Under the pieces are notes generated by a model. The model saw only the letters and a list, made by a program, of their open reading frames with translations, made no database searches and was not told where the DNA came from. Made by a program: the position numbers and the translations under genes. From positions 260,686 through 324,685 of the forward strand of contig NZ_JBLWIS010000003.1 of NCBI RefSeq assembly GCF_048381675.1: a stretch of 64,000 nt of DNA. Reading direction: 5' to 3'. Shown here piece by piece: positions 1 to 8,259 of the stretch (the stretch's first letter is position 1; each line of letters starts with the position of its first letter). This stretch comes from Advenella sp048381675. GTDB taxonomy: Bacteria > Pseudomonadota > Gammaproteobacteria > Burkholderiales > Burkholderiaceae_B.

Positions 1-576
1 ATGTCTTCTTATATGTTGGTGGAGCATTATTATGGTCGGCATTTGGCCGATCAGAATCAACATGCGGGATATGACCGGGTGTTGTCTGAGTGGCGCAAAC
101 CTTATAAAACGCTTGATGGTTATTTATGCATGATGCCTTATACCGACTTGCATTGGCAGAATTTTTTCCGGCACGCCGGTTATTCCGAGTTGGCCGCTGA
201 TGAACGTTTTACCAATATTTCCCAACGCACCAAACATATTAACCAGTTATACGAAATTACCGGTCAAATTGTGGAGGGCCAAACCACCACGTATTGGCTT
301 GATTTTTGTAACCAGTATGAAATCCCGGCCTCACGGATTAATGCCATTAATGAACTTGAGCAGGATCCGCATTTGCAGGATGTGGGTTTTTTTGTGGAGC
401 TTGAGGATACCAGTGGCAAGTATCGTTTCGTGCGTAACCCGGTTAGTTTGGAAAATTCGACAGTGCTGGTGCAAATGCCACCTCGGTTGGGTGAACACAC
501 GACCCCGATTATGGAAAATCTGGGTTATACACCGGAAGAAATTCAACAATTTTATAAACAGCAACTCATCAAATAA
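1..576 (+). CDS. CaiB/BaiF (family III) CoA-transferase, C-terminal part
   Basis: This is the C-terminal about 190 residues of a family III CoA-transferase, an enzyme class that moves CoA between carboxylic acids through acyl-aspartyl intermediates. The segment has the family's small-domain features: a YKTLDGYL-like strand near residue 36, the ADERF motif near 66, and the typical C-terminal LGEHTTPIMENLGYTPEEI near 164. Family members are about 400 residues, and the catalytic Asp lies in the missing N-terminal half, so the gene starts upstream of this window and the ATG at position 1 is probably internal. It is followed after 40 nt by a MaoC-like gene and two acyl-CoA dehydrogenases, which suggests activation of an organic acid for degradation. 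The substrate is unknown. Confidence 0.85.
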   Translation: MSSYMLVEHYYGRHLADQNQHAGYDRVLSEWRKPYKTLDGYLCMMPYTDLHWQNFFRHAGYSELAADERFTNISQRTKHINQLYEITGQIVEGQTTTYWLDFCNQYEIPASRINAINELEQDPHLQDVGFFVELEDTSGKYRFVRNPVSLENSTVLVQMPPRLGEHTTPIMENLGYTPEEIQQFYKQQLIK

Positions 577-616
577 AGTATTGATGAACTAAACAACACA
601 TTACAGGAGATAGAAA

Positions 617-1075
617 ATGACACAGGAAGCAAAATTATTGGGCGAGGGTTTTTACTGGCAGGATCTGGAAGTTGGACAGAAATTCAAAACCTTTAAACGT
701 ACGATTACTGAAACCGATATTGTTAATTTTATTAGCGTTACCGGCATGCTGGAAACCATTTTTATTGACAAGACTTTTAATGCCGGTGCCATTAAGGGAC
801 GTCCGGTGCCCGGTGCACTCACGTATAGCATTATCGAAGGCATGTTGATGCAAACTATGGTTCAGGGAACCGGCCTTGCTTTGCTGGAAGTGCATAAAAA
901 AATGCTGGCCCCTGTGGTTGCCGGTGATACGATTTGGGCCGAGGTAGAGGTCACACAGGTAAGACCAACCTCTAAACTTAACCGTGCCGTGGTTTCAACA
1001 CATATTAATATCAAGAACCAGGATGATGTAACGGTGATTAGTTATGACGTGACTCGCATGTTGTCAGGACGTTGA
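617..1075 (+). CDS. MaoC-like hotdog-fold protein (putative acyl-CoA hydratase family)
   Basis: This 152-residue single-hotdog protein belongs to the MaoC/enoyl-CoA hydratase-2 family. GRPVPGALTYSIIEGML (about residues 61-77) matches the family's substrate-binding helix region. Active MaoC hydratases carry an Asp-x4-His dyad in a G-D-x-N-P-x-H motif. The aligned segment here reads TGMLETIFID (residues 42-51), so both catalytic residues look replaced. It may be a non-catalytic partner, a thioesterase-like variant or a divergent subfamily. A good SD (AGGAGA) lies 5 nt before the ATG. It sits between a CoA-transferase and acyl-CoA dehydrogenases, consistent with an acyl-CoA pathway operon. Confidence 0.75.
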   Translation: MTQEAKLLGEGFYWQDLEVGQKFKTFKRTITETDIVNFISVTGMLETIFIDKTFNAGAIKGRPVPGALTYSIIEGMLMQTMVQGTGLALLEVHKKMLAPVVAGDTIWAEVEVTQVRPTSKLNRAVVSTHINIKNQDDVTVISYDVTRMLSGR

Positions 1076-1128
1076 TTTGAAGCCTTACCAATAATAATTT
1101 TAAATTTAAATTAAGTGGGTGGTTTATT

Positions 1129-2316
1129 ATGCTTGACGTTCTTGATCTGGCTTATCTTCCTCAAGAAGAAAACCAATTTCGAAGCGAACTGCGGGCTTTT
1201 ATTAAAGAAGCCATGCAGGAAATGGATGCCTACGCACGGGCCCGTTCATGGATGGGTTTTGATGCCGGGTTCAGCAAAAAACTGGCTGCCAAAGGTTGGT
1301 TGGGCCTTACTTTGCCCAAGCAGTATGGCGGTGCGGAAAAAGGTTATTTTTCCCGTTTTGTATTGTCTGAAGAACTGTTGGGTGCCGGGGCGCCGGTTTC
1401 GGCTCACTGGATTGCCGACCGCCAGAGCGGTCCTTTGATTCTGCGTTATGGCACAGAGGCGCAGAAACAGTTTTATTTGCCAAGGATTTGTCAGGGGGAG
1501 GCTTTTTTCTGCATAGGCATGAGCGAACCCAACTCCGGTTCCGATCTTGCCAGCATTAAAACCAGGGCACAAAAAAATGACAAAGGCTGGCTGCTTAATG
1601 GCAGCAAGATATGGACAACGAATGCCCATCAGTCACATTATATGATTGCCTTGGTGCGCACTTCAGGAGAGGCGGGAGACCGGCATAAAGGATTGTCTCA
1701 GGTGATTATTGACTTAAGCCTGCCAGGTGTTACGGTACGCCCCATTGTTGATGTGGCTGGAGATGCGCACTTTTCAGAAGTGTTTTTTACGGATGTCCAA
1801 CTGGCCGATGATGCCCTGATTGGCAATGAAGGCGATGGTTGGGAACAGGTCAATGCCGAATTGGCCTTTGAACGCAGTGGCCCGGAGCGTATTTATTCCA
1901 GTATGGCCTTGGTGGAGTGTTTCCTGAAAGAATGCCGGCAGCAAGGCTGGGAGTCTGAGCGGGTGCAGGTAACGCTGGGTGGTATTGTTGCCCGGCTTGC
2001 CGTATTAAGAACCATGTCATTGGCGATTACCAGCAAACTGGCCAAGGGTGAAAACCCTTCGGTGGAGGCATCACTGGTTAAGGATTACGGCACCGGGCTG
2101 GAGCAGGATATCCCCAAATTGATTGCAGATTGCCTGGGTGAATATCCTGAATGGACGCCTTCCGTTGAGCTGATCAAGACCCTGGCTTTGGTGGATCAGG
2201 TATGTCCTTCCTATTCCTTGCGTGGCGGTACCCGAGAGATATTACGGGGAATTATTGCCCGGGGTTTGGGCTTGCGACAAGAAAGAGATAAAAATGGACA
2301 ATTTGAGTATGGATAA
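1129..2316 (+). CDS. acyl-CoA dehydrogenase, large partner
   Basis: This is a 395-residue flavoprotein of the acyl-CoA dehydrogenase superfamily, which removes the alpha and beta hydrogens of an acyl-CoA and passes electrons to ETF. The N-terminal helical domain includes LPKQYGGAEKG near residue 64. The beta-domain FAD-binding signature CIGMSEPNSGSDLAS lies near 126-140, followed by WTTNA. The C-terminal FAD-contacting motif is RGGTREILRGIIA near 366. The family's usual catalytic Glu in Y-E-G-T is Gly here, as in subfamilies whose base lies elsewhere on the fold. The next gene, a shorter and divergent dehydrogenase, starts inside its 3' end, so the two are probably translationally coupled and may form a heteromer. 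Confidence 0.9.
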   Translation: MLDVLDLAYLPQEENQFRSELRAFIKEAMQEMDAYARARSWMGFDAGFSKKLAAKGWLGLTLPKQYGGAEKGYFSRFVLSEELLGAGAPVSAHWIADRQSGPLILRYGTEAQKQFYLPRICQGEAFFCIGMSEPNSGSDLASIKTRAQKNDKGWLLNGSKIWTTNAHQSHYMIALVRTSGEAGDRHKGLSQVIIDLSLPGVTVRPIVDVAGDAHFSEVFFTDVQLADDALIGNEGDGWEQVNAELAFERSGPERIYSSMALVECFLKECRQQGWESERVQVTLGGIVARLAVLRTMSLAITSKLAKGENPSVEASLVKDYGTGLEQDIPKLIADCLGEYPEWTPSVELIKTLALVDQVCPSYSLRGGTREILRGIIARGLGLRQERDKNGQFEYG

Positions 2317-3322
2317 TCTTTTTGATGGGGCCGTGGGCCGTTTGTTTGCCGATATTTCAGAAAAATTCGGCAACAGCCTAGAGTTGTCGTGCACTGATTA
2401 TGAAGCGATCTGGTCAGAAATAGCGGGTTCCGGTTTTTTGGATGTGATGCTGCCTGAAGAAAAAGGAGGGGCAGGGCTGAGTCTGAAAGAAGCGGGAAAC
2501 CTGTTCAAGCTGGAAGGATATTTTAATTTGCCAGTTCCTTTTGCCAGTACCCTGCTGGCTCGTAGTTGGCTGGATGGCAGCGGGCAAACCATACCAGAAG
2601 GGTCCGTAGTTATCGCTACCATGGGGGTGCAGATATCTGAAGGGCAAGGACAGATAGTGATTAATAAATTGCCTTTTGGTCACCGGGCAGCCAGGTTTTT
2701 GGTGTTGGCTAATCAGTCATGTTATTTACTGGCCCAGGAAAAAGCAGTGGTTCATGAGGTTTATCACGCAGGGTTGTTTGCCAGCGTGAGCTGGCGTCTG
2801 GAAGAGGCGATTGAGCTGGAAGTGTCTGCGCAAGCTTTGGAAGATTTGCGTAATCTGGCTGCTTTGGCCGCATTGGTGCCCAGTGTGGGTGCCATGGAAA
2901 GGATTTTTGAAATGACGCTGGAGTATGCCAATCAAAGGCAGCAATTTGGCCGACCTTTAAGCAAATTCCAGGCAATCCAGCATCAAATCAGCGTCTTGGC
3001 AGAACAAGTATGGGCCGCACGCATGGCAGCGCAAATTGCATGTAACAGCAACAATCATCATCCAGATCCCAATTTGTTGGCCATTGCTAAATACCAGGTC
3101 AGTTTTGTGTCCGATCAGGTAGCTGATATTTCCCATGCAGTTCATGGTGCTATCGGGATTACCGAAGAATATGCGCTGCATTTTTATACCAGACGTATCA
3201 GAGAGTTCAAAAGTGAGGCAGGAACCCAATCCTACTGGGCTAAAAGGTTGGGCCATCATGTATTGGGGCAAGAGGGCGAAACGGTTCTTTCAATGTTAAC
3301 TGGAGAGCTGTGCCCAAGATAA
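2294..3322 (+). CDS. acyl-CoA dehydrogenase, small/divergent partner
   Basis: This 342-residue acyl-CoA dehydrogenase-family protein is diverged in its N-terminal and middle domains. The start at 2294 overlaps the preceding gene by 23 nt and is preceded by an AGAAAGAG ribosome site. Longer readings from 2222 would overlap the upstream gene by about 95 nt and are unlikely. The C-terminal helical domain is well conserved: YANQRQQFGRPLSKFQAIQHQ (about residues 215-235) and HAVHGAIGITEEY near 278. The clear FAD/substrate motif of its neighbour (SEPNSGSDL) is absent, so it may be a catalytically dependent subunit of an alpha-beta dehydrogenase. The operon appears to end at the terminator at 3351-3379. 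Confidence 0.82.
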   Translation: MDNLSMDNLFDGAVGRLFADISEKFGNSLELSCTDYEAIWSEIAGSGFLDVMLPEEKGGAGLSLKEAGNLFKLEGYFNLPVPFASTLLARSWLDGSGQTIPEGSVVIATMGVQISEGQGQIVINKLPFGHRAARFLVLANQSCYLLAQEKAVVHEVYHAGLFASVSWRLEEAIELEVSAQALEDLRNLAALAALVPSVGAMERIFEMTLEYANQRQQFGRPLSKFQAIQHQISVLAEQVWAARMAAQIACNSNNHHPDPNLLAIAKYQVSFVSDQVADISHAVHGAIGITEEYALHFYTRRIREFKSEAGTQSYWAKRLGHHVLGQEGETVLSMLTGELCPR

Positions 3323-3350
3323 TAATTTAGTCTTTGGTTATCTTTTGACG

Positions 3351-3379
3351 CCGGACTCATGATGGGTCCGGTTTTTTAG
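3351..3379 (+). terminator. Rho-independent terminator of the acyl-CoA operon
   Basis: An inverted repeat CCGGAC / GTCCGG with an 8-nt loop is followed by TTTTTT. It lies about 30 nt after the second dehydrogenase stop codon and closes the operon before the lysR promoter region. Confidence 0.75.
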
Positions 3380-3488
3380 TTATGCGCCCAGCATGCCATG
3401 TCGTTTGGCAGGGGCAGTTCAGACGAACTTACCCTTATGTGATATGGCTATATGCAGGATTATGCTTATATATTAAATAATGTAATTT

Positions 3489-3507
3489 TGATATTCTTTA
3501 GATATCA
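3489..3507. promoter_or_regulatory. inverted repeat upstream of lysR (putative autoregulatory site)
   Basis: TGATAT-N7-ATATCA lies 29 nt before the lysR-type start codon in an AT-rich stretch, inside looser symmetry (TAATTT...AAATTA). LysR regulators commonly bind interrupted AT-rich dyads near their own promoter. The binding itself is inferred. Confidence 0.35.
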
Positions 3508-3535
3508 TTAAAAATATTAAATTACAGGAATTAAT

Positions 3536-4426
3536 ATGGATTTGCGCCGTCTCCGTCATTTTGTGGTGTTGGCTGAAACCTTGAATTTTCATAAGGCCGC
3601 TGAAAAATTGCATATTGCCCAACCCCCTTTATCGGTTTCCATTCAAAAACTGGAGGCTGAGTTGGGGGTGCGTTTGTTTGAGCGAACCTCCAAAGGGGTT
3701 TCCTTGACCCCGGAAGGAATGCAAATCCGTGCGGATGCAATCCGTCTGCTTTACTTTGCAGAGCAATTGAAGCACACGGCAGATGAAATCAAGGAAGGAA
3801 CAAGAGGGGTGTTGCATATTGGTTTTGTGGGTTCAGTTACCCAAGGGTTGTTGCAAAGCCTGGTGCCATCTTTTAAACAAAAATATGAAAATGTCGAGCT
3901 GAGTTTTACAGAAGGGATATCCAGCCGGATAGTACAGGATGTGGAGGCGGGTAAGCTGGATGTGGGCTTGATTCGTACCCCTGTGCTGGATAATACGGCT
4001 GTAGATATGATTCAACTGGAAAAAGACGGTTTTGTCTTGGCTGTCCCGAAAGGACATGAACTGGAAGGTCATGCTGTTTGTTTGAAAGAGTTGGCCGAAT
4101 ACCCATTTATTGTCTATTCTCCAGACCATGCCAGGGGTCTGCATTATGCCGTTATGTCTGCATGTCAGGAGGCTGGCTTTCTTCCACGAATCACTCAAAT
4201 AGCCATTCAGGTGGATACTGTACTGGCCCTGGTTGAAAGTGGTGTAGGCATTGCCTTGGTGCCCTCTGTGGTGATGAAAACAAAAATCAAAAAGCATCTT
4301 TCTTATCTTCAGTTGTCAGATGAATCCGAAATTACCCGGATTGGCTTTGCATTGGTATATAAAAAAAACACTGCCTCTGTCGCAACTATTAAATTTCGGG
4401 ATTTGGCAATAAGCCAGTATTCGTAA
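3536..4426 (+). CDS. LysR-family transcriptional regulator
   Basis: This is a 296-residue LysR-type regulator. Residues 1-60 form the winged helix-turn-helix (FHKAAEKLHIAQPPLSVSIQKLE followed by LGVRLFERT). Residues about 90-290 form the periplasmic-binding-protein-like effector domain, with the typical GVGIALVPS near 236. The ATG at 3536 has an AGGA box 7 nt upstream. It lies after an acyl-CoA degradation operon and before a Bug receptor, all on the same strand, and probably controls one or both in response to an organic acid or its CoA derivative. The effector is not deducible. Confidence 0.92.
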   Translation: MDLRRLRHFVVLAETLNFHKAAEKLHIAQPPLSVSIQKLEAELGVRLFERTSKGVSLTPEGMQIRADAIRLLYFAEQLKHTADEIKEGTRGVLHIGFVGSVTQGLLQSLVPSFKQKYENVELSFTEGISSRIVQDVEAGKLDVGLIRTPVLDNTAVDMIQLEKDGFVLAVPKGHELEGHAVCLKELAEYPFIVYSPDHARGLHYAVMSACQEAGFLPRITQIAIQVDTVLALVESGVGIALVPSVVMKTKIKKHLSYLQLSDESEITRIGFALVYKKNTASVATIKFRDLAISQYS

Positions 4427-4565
4427 TTTGAGTAGTTAAATATCGACATGGTGATACACGATGCCTATTGTTGACTGTTGAAAGAGTATTAGAACTGGTT
4501 GCTTATCTTTGCTATCGTGTCTTTTGTGGTTTGAACCTTTATAAATATAAACAGGAGACATGAAT

Positions 4566-5537
4566 ATGTTAAAGAAAACCATAATTGCGGCTAGTTTGTT
4601 AGGAATGGCCTTTGCGCAAACGCAAGTGTTTGCATTTCCGGAAAAACCTATCAGGATGGTTGTTCCTTATGCAGCAGGAGGGGTTACAGATACGGTTAGT
4701 CGGTCTATTGCACATGGCTTGGAAAAGCAAATGAAGCAGTCTGTGGTGGTTGAAAATAAACCGGGTGCAAATACTGCTCTGGGGGCGAAACAGGTCGCTA
4801 CTTCCCGGCCTGATGGATACACCATTCTGATGGCAACGGGTTCAACGTTATTATTGAATCCAATGCTTTACAAAAAACTGTCTTATGATGCGTCCGATTT
4901 GGTGCCGATTGCGTTAGTCGCTGAAACACCGCTTATTTTTACCGTTAATAACAAGATTCAGGCGGATAGCGTTGAGTCATTCATAAAATTGGCTTCCTCA
5001 AAAGAAGCCAATTCGTTCAATTATGCGTCTACAGGAACAGGAACGTCAACACACCTGGCTGGTGCGTTGTTTATGAAGATGGCAGGGCTGGAATCTACCC
5101 ATGTGCCTTTTAACGGCAGTATGCCTGCCTTTACCAATTTAGTTGGTGGGCAGGTGGATATGTCGTTTGATTCAATTGCCACTGCCTTGCCGCTTATTAA
5201 GGATGGCCGAATTAAGCCAATTGCTGTAACAACACGAAAACGCCTGGATGTTTTGCCGGATATTCCGACTATCGCTGAAAAAGGTTATCCTGATTACTCG
5301 GCAACGGCCTGGTACGTTTTAGTTGCGCCTAAAGGGACACCGAATGAGGTGATTGAATCATATAAAGCGGCAGTCAATGAAGTGTTGAAAGATGAATCAA
5401 TGCAGAAAAAATTTAATAATCTTGGTGTGGAAATTTTCCCTCCAGGAAGTACTAATGAAATGTACGCTTTTATAGATATGGAAAAGAAAAAATGGGGTGA
5501 TTTGATTCGATCCATGAATCTGACTTTGGATGAATAA
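4566..5537 (+). CDS. Bug/TctC family periplasmic tricarboxylate-type receptor
   Basis: This 323-residue extracytoplasmic solute receptor belongs to the Bug (TctC) family, which is hugely expanded in Bordetella and related Burkholderiales. It has a Sec signal peptide (MLKKTII, a hydrophobic core, cleavage near the Ala-Phe before PEKPIRMVVPYAAGGVTD) and the two conserved ligand-binding loops PYAAGGVTDT and STGTGTSTHLAG. I chose the ATG at 4566 because AGGAG at 4553-4557 is 8 nt away; the ATG at 4560 is only 2 nt from it. No TctA/TctB membrane partners are adjacent, which is normal for orphan Bug receptors. The ligand is probably a carboxylate but unknown. Confidence 0.9.
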   Translation: MLKKTIIAASLLGMAFAQTQVFAFPEKPIRMVVPYAAGGVTDTVSRSIAHGLEKQMKQSVVVENKPGANTALGAKQVATSRPDGYTILMATGSTLLLNPMLYKKLSYDASDLVPIALVAETPLIFTVNNKIQADSVESFIKLASSKEANSFNYASTGTGTSTHLAGALFMKMAGLESTHVPFNGSMPAFTNLVGGQVDMSFDSIATALPLIKDGRIKPIAVTTRKRLDVLPDIPTIAEKGYPDYSATAWYVLVAPKGTPNEVIESYKAAVNEVLKDESMQKKFNNLGVEIFPPGSTNEMYAFIDMEKKKWGDLIRSMNLTLDE

Positions 5538-5715
5538 TCTAAACAGTATTTTAAAGGTCGGTGGGTAAGCTTAGTATGAGAGTTTTTTTGTTTAGGCAAC
5601 CCGCCGCACCGAATTTGGTAAGGATTTTGATGGTGTGGGCATTGGTGATGATGTCATCAAAGGCTTTTGATGCAAAACAAGCTTTCTGTTGTATTTGATC
5701 AATACGGAAAATCTG

Positions 5716-5750
5716 AAAAAAATAGCCACGGTTAGGTGGCTATTTTTTTA
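5716..5750. terminator. bidirectional terminator between tctC and mdh
   Basis: AATAGCCAC and GTGGCTATT form a 9-bp stem flanked by an A-run on the left and a T-run on the right. It can therefore terminate both the rightward receptor gene and the leftward mdh transcript. The gap before it (5538-5715) contains only a weak 40-codon reading frame (5576-5698) without a ribosome site. Confidence 0.85.
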
Positions 5751-5756
5751 TCGGAA

Positions 5757-6746
5757 TTACTTGAGCAGATCAGCTACGCCATCACGCTCTTCGAGCAATT
5801 CGTTAAGGGTGAAATCCATGCGTTCACGAGAGAATGCGTCGATTTCCAGGCCTTCCACGCGTTTGTACTCACCGTTTTCGGTAATGACAGGCACGCCATA
5901 GATAATGCCTTCAGGAATACCATAAGAACCGTCAGAAGGAACACCCATGGTGACCCATTTGCCGTTTGAACCGAGCACCCAGTCACGGATGTGGTCGATG
6001 GCGGCGTTAGCGGCAGAAGCTGCGGAAGATAGGCCGCGTGCTTCGATAATTGCGGCGCCACGCTTGCCAACGGTTGGAATGAATGTGTCGCGATTCCAGG
6101 CTTCGTCGTTGATGAGATTGTCCAGTGACTCGCCATTCACAGTAGCGAAACGAGTGTCTGGGTACATGGTTGGAGAATGGTTGCCCCAAACGATGAGGTT
6201 TTCGATGTCTTTAACTGCTTTGCCAGATTTCTGGGCCAATTGGGTAAGCGCACGGTTGTGATCCAGGCGCAACATCGCGGTGAAGTTTTTGGCAGGCAGG
6301 TCTGGAGCGGATTTCATGGCAATATAAGCATTGGTGTTGGCAGGGTTGCCGACTACCAGTACTTTTACATCGCGGCTTGCAACGGCATTAAGGGCTTTGC
6401 CTTGCGCTGTGAAGATTTGGGCATTGACTTGCAGCAAGTCTTTGCGTTCCATCCCTGGGCCACGGGGGCGTGCACCAACCAATAGGGCAACGTCAGCATC
6501 TTTGAATGCAGTCATTGGGTCGCTGTGAGCGGTCATTTCCTGCAGCAGAGGGAATGCACAATCGTCCAGTTCCATCATCACGCCTTTGAGCGCTTTTTGT
6601 GCTTTTTCGTCTGGGATTTCTAGCAATTGCAGAATAACCGGCTGGTCTTTGCCTAACATTTCGCCTGAGGCAATACGAAATAGCAATGCGTAACCGATTT
6701 GACCGGCAGCACCAGTAACAGCAACGCGCAGGGCTGGCTTGGACAT
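5757..6746 (-). CDS. mdh: malate dehydrogenase
   Basis: NAD-dependent malate dehydrogenase, which interconverts malate and oxaloacetate in the TCA cycle. It has 329 residues, the usual length for the proteobacterial LDH-like MDH. The Rossmann motif GAAGQIG is at 12-18. Substrate arginines lie in ARPRGPGMERKDLL (R95, R101). VVGNPANTNAY is near 131-141, and the catalytic Asp162/His190 pair sits in MLRLDHNRA and WGNHSP. It is transcribed away from the GntR gene, with a shared 200-nt control region, and ends at the bidirectional terminator at 5716-5750. Its position beside sdhCDAB-gltA is typical of Alcaligenaceae. Confidence 0.97.
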   Translation of the reverse strand: MSKPALRVAVTGAAGQIGYALLFRIASGEMLGKDQPVILQLLEIPDEKAQKALKGVMMELDDCAFPLLQEMTAHSDPMTAFKDADVALLVGARPRGPGMERKDLLQVNAQIFTAQGKALNAVASRDVKVLVVGNPANTNAYIAMKSAPDLPAKNFTAMLRLDHNRALTQLAQKSGKAVKDIENLIVWGNHSPTMYPDTRFATVNGESLDNLINDEAWNRDTFIPTVGKRGAAIIEARGLSSAASAANAAIDHIRDWVLGSNGKWVTMGVPSDGSYGIPEGIIYGVPVITENGEYKRVEGLEIDAFSRERMDFTLNELLEERDGVADLLK

Positions 6747-6892
6747 AAATGTTTCTCCAAAATAGGTATGAACGTAAGAGATAAGAGCCTTAAGAGCGTA
6801 TGCGGCAAACCAAGATTGGCACCGGATTATTCATGAAAACTCTTATTGATAAACGCCGATAATCTTAGAATAAAATCCGCTTTTCGTCAAAT

Positions 6893-6919
6893 TGTCTTAT
6901 AACTTATATCTTATATAAG
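6893..6919. promoter_or_regulatory. repeated CTTATA motifs, putative GntR operator
   Basis: The mdh-gntR divergent region contains three CTTATA units in a row, the last forming the 10-bp palindrome CTTATATAAG (6910-6919), about 30 nt before the gntR start. Placement and symmetry fit an operator for the adjacent GntR-family regulator. Binding is inferred. Confidence 0.4.
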
Positions 6920-6948
6920 AATAGACAGAAACCCTTAGGTGTGAAATA

Positions 6949-7752
6949 ATGTCGCACGTCAATTCAGGTTTTCATTATTCTGTAAATATGTCAGTTTCAT
7001 CATCCCCAACCGGCAGGGGCTCAGCCATTGGCGGTGCCGCTTTCAGTCCTTTGTACAAGCAAATTAAAGCGTTGCTTGTGCAAAGCCTGCATGCCGGTGA
7101 GTGGAAACCCGGTGAAAGCATTCCCAGTGAACTTGATCTTGCCGCACGGTTTCAGGTCAGTCAGGGAACAGTGCGTAAAGCCATAGATGAACTGGCTGCC
7201 GAGAATCTGTTGATCAGGCGTCAAGGCAAAGGCACTTTTGTGGCCACTCACCATGAGGCCCAGGTCCGTTACCGCTTTTTGCGGCTCACTCCAGACAATC
7301 CCGAAAATAACCAGCGTGCGCAAAGTACAATACTTGAGTGCAGCCGACAAAAGGCAACGCAAGAAATAGCCCGCTTGCTTGAGATTCGCACCGGAGATGC
7401 CCTTATATATATTAAGCGGATCATGAATTTGGGTAACCGGCCCAGTGTTATTGATGAAATCTGGCTGCCTGCCGATGTTTTCAAAGGGCTGACCAGTGAG
7501 GTACTGATTCATAACAAGGGGCCCTTGTATGGTTTGTTTGAAACAAAATTTGGTGTCAGCATGATACGGGCCGAAGAAAAGGTCAGGGCTATCGCTGCCG
7601 ATGCACAAATGGCTGATTTTCTTAATGTTTCTGAGGGTTTTCCTTTGTTGCAGGTGGATCGGGTCTCCTATACTTACGGAGATCGTCCCATGGAAATTCG
7701 CCGGGGTTTTTACTTGACCGATCAATATCATTACAGAAATAGTTTAAACTAG
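6949..7752 (+). CDS. GntR-family (HutC/UTRA type) transcriptional regulator
   Basis: This 267-residue regulator has an N-terminal winged helix of the GntR type (about residues 34-99: PLYKQIKALL, SELDLAARFQVSQGTVRKAIDEL, RRQGKGTFVA) and a C-terminal UTRA-like effector domain (about 110-262), which places it in the HutC subfamily. It is divergent from mdh and precedes sdhC by 90 nt. In related Burkholderiales a GntR gene occupies the same place and is presumed to control the succinate dehydrogenase/citrate synthase cluster. The first about 30 residues are poorly conserved, so ATG 6988 is an alternative start. Confidence 0.9.
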   Translation: MSHVNSGFHYSVNMSVSSSPTGRGSAIGGAAFSPLYKQIKALLVQSLHAGEWKPGESIPSELDLAARFQVSQGTVRKAIDELAAENLLIRRQGKGTFVATHHEAQVRYRFLRLTPDNPENNQRAQSTILECSRQKATQEIARLLEIRTGDALIYIKRIMNLGNRPSVIDEIWLPADVFKGLTSEVLIHNKGPLYGLFETKFGVSMIRAEEKVRAIAADAQMADFLNVSEGFPLLQVDRVSYTYGDRPMEIRRGFYLTDQYHYRNSLN

Positions 7753-7842
7753 AGAGCGTTTTGATTAGTGCCGGTTCAAATGAGTTTTTTTGGCCGGGTT
7801 TGTTTTTTTTTGTTGTATATCGTTTCATTTTTTGAGGCCGTT

Positions 7843-8259
7843 ATGTCAGACTCTACGTCAAAGCCGCGTCGGGAATATCGTAATCTCGATTTAGAGCTTA
7901 TTGCAGTTAAATACCGCCTGCCCACTGCCGGGAAAGTGTCAATTTTGCACCGTATCAGTGGCGCAATCCTGTTCTTAAGCCTTCCTATTATTCTGATCCC
8001 TCTTTTTGCGGCCAGTGTGGCATCGCCAGAAAGCTTTGCGGCCTTGGGAAGCGGTTTTGGCGGGTTCTTGCTGAAACTTGTTTTGCTGGTAGTGTTGTGG
8101 GGCTTTATGCATCACTTGTGTGCTGGTATCCGTTACCTGACGCTTGATTTGCATATCGGCATGGACAAAGTGTCTGCACAAAAAAGTGCAGCAATCGTTC
8201 TGGGTACAAGCATTGCCCTCACCCTGGTTTTTGCAATTAAACTGTTTGGAGCTATGTAA
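7843..8259 (+). CDS. sdhC: succinate dehydrogenase cytochrome b556 subunit
   Basis: Membrane anchor of complex II, 138 residues. It has the family motif HRISG (residues 36-40), three hydrophobic helices (about 39-60, 72-92 and 115-135), and HHLCAGIRYLTLDLHIG (90-106) containing the haem-ligand histidine region. I chose the ATG at 7843, which has a TGAGG box upstream and gives the usual N-terminus. A GTG at 7768 would add an atypical 25-residue hydrophobic leader. The sdhC stop is directly followed by the sdhD ATG. Confidence 0.93.
   Translation: MSDSTSKPRREYRNLDLELIAVKYRLPTAGKVSILHRISGAILFLSLPIILIPLFAASVASPESFAALGSGFGGFLLKLVLLVVLWGFMHHLCAGIRYLTLDLHIGMDKVSAQKSAAIVLGTSIALTLVFAIKLFGAM

Noticed and set aside
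5576..5698. 40-codon frame between the Bug receptor gene and mdh
   Set aside because: It has no ribosome site and no recognisable family. It contains a hydrophobic stretch but nothing else in support.
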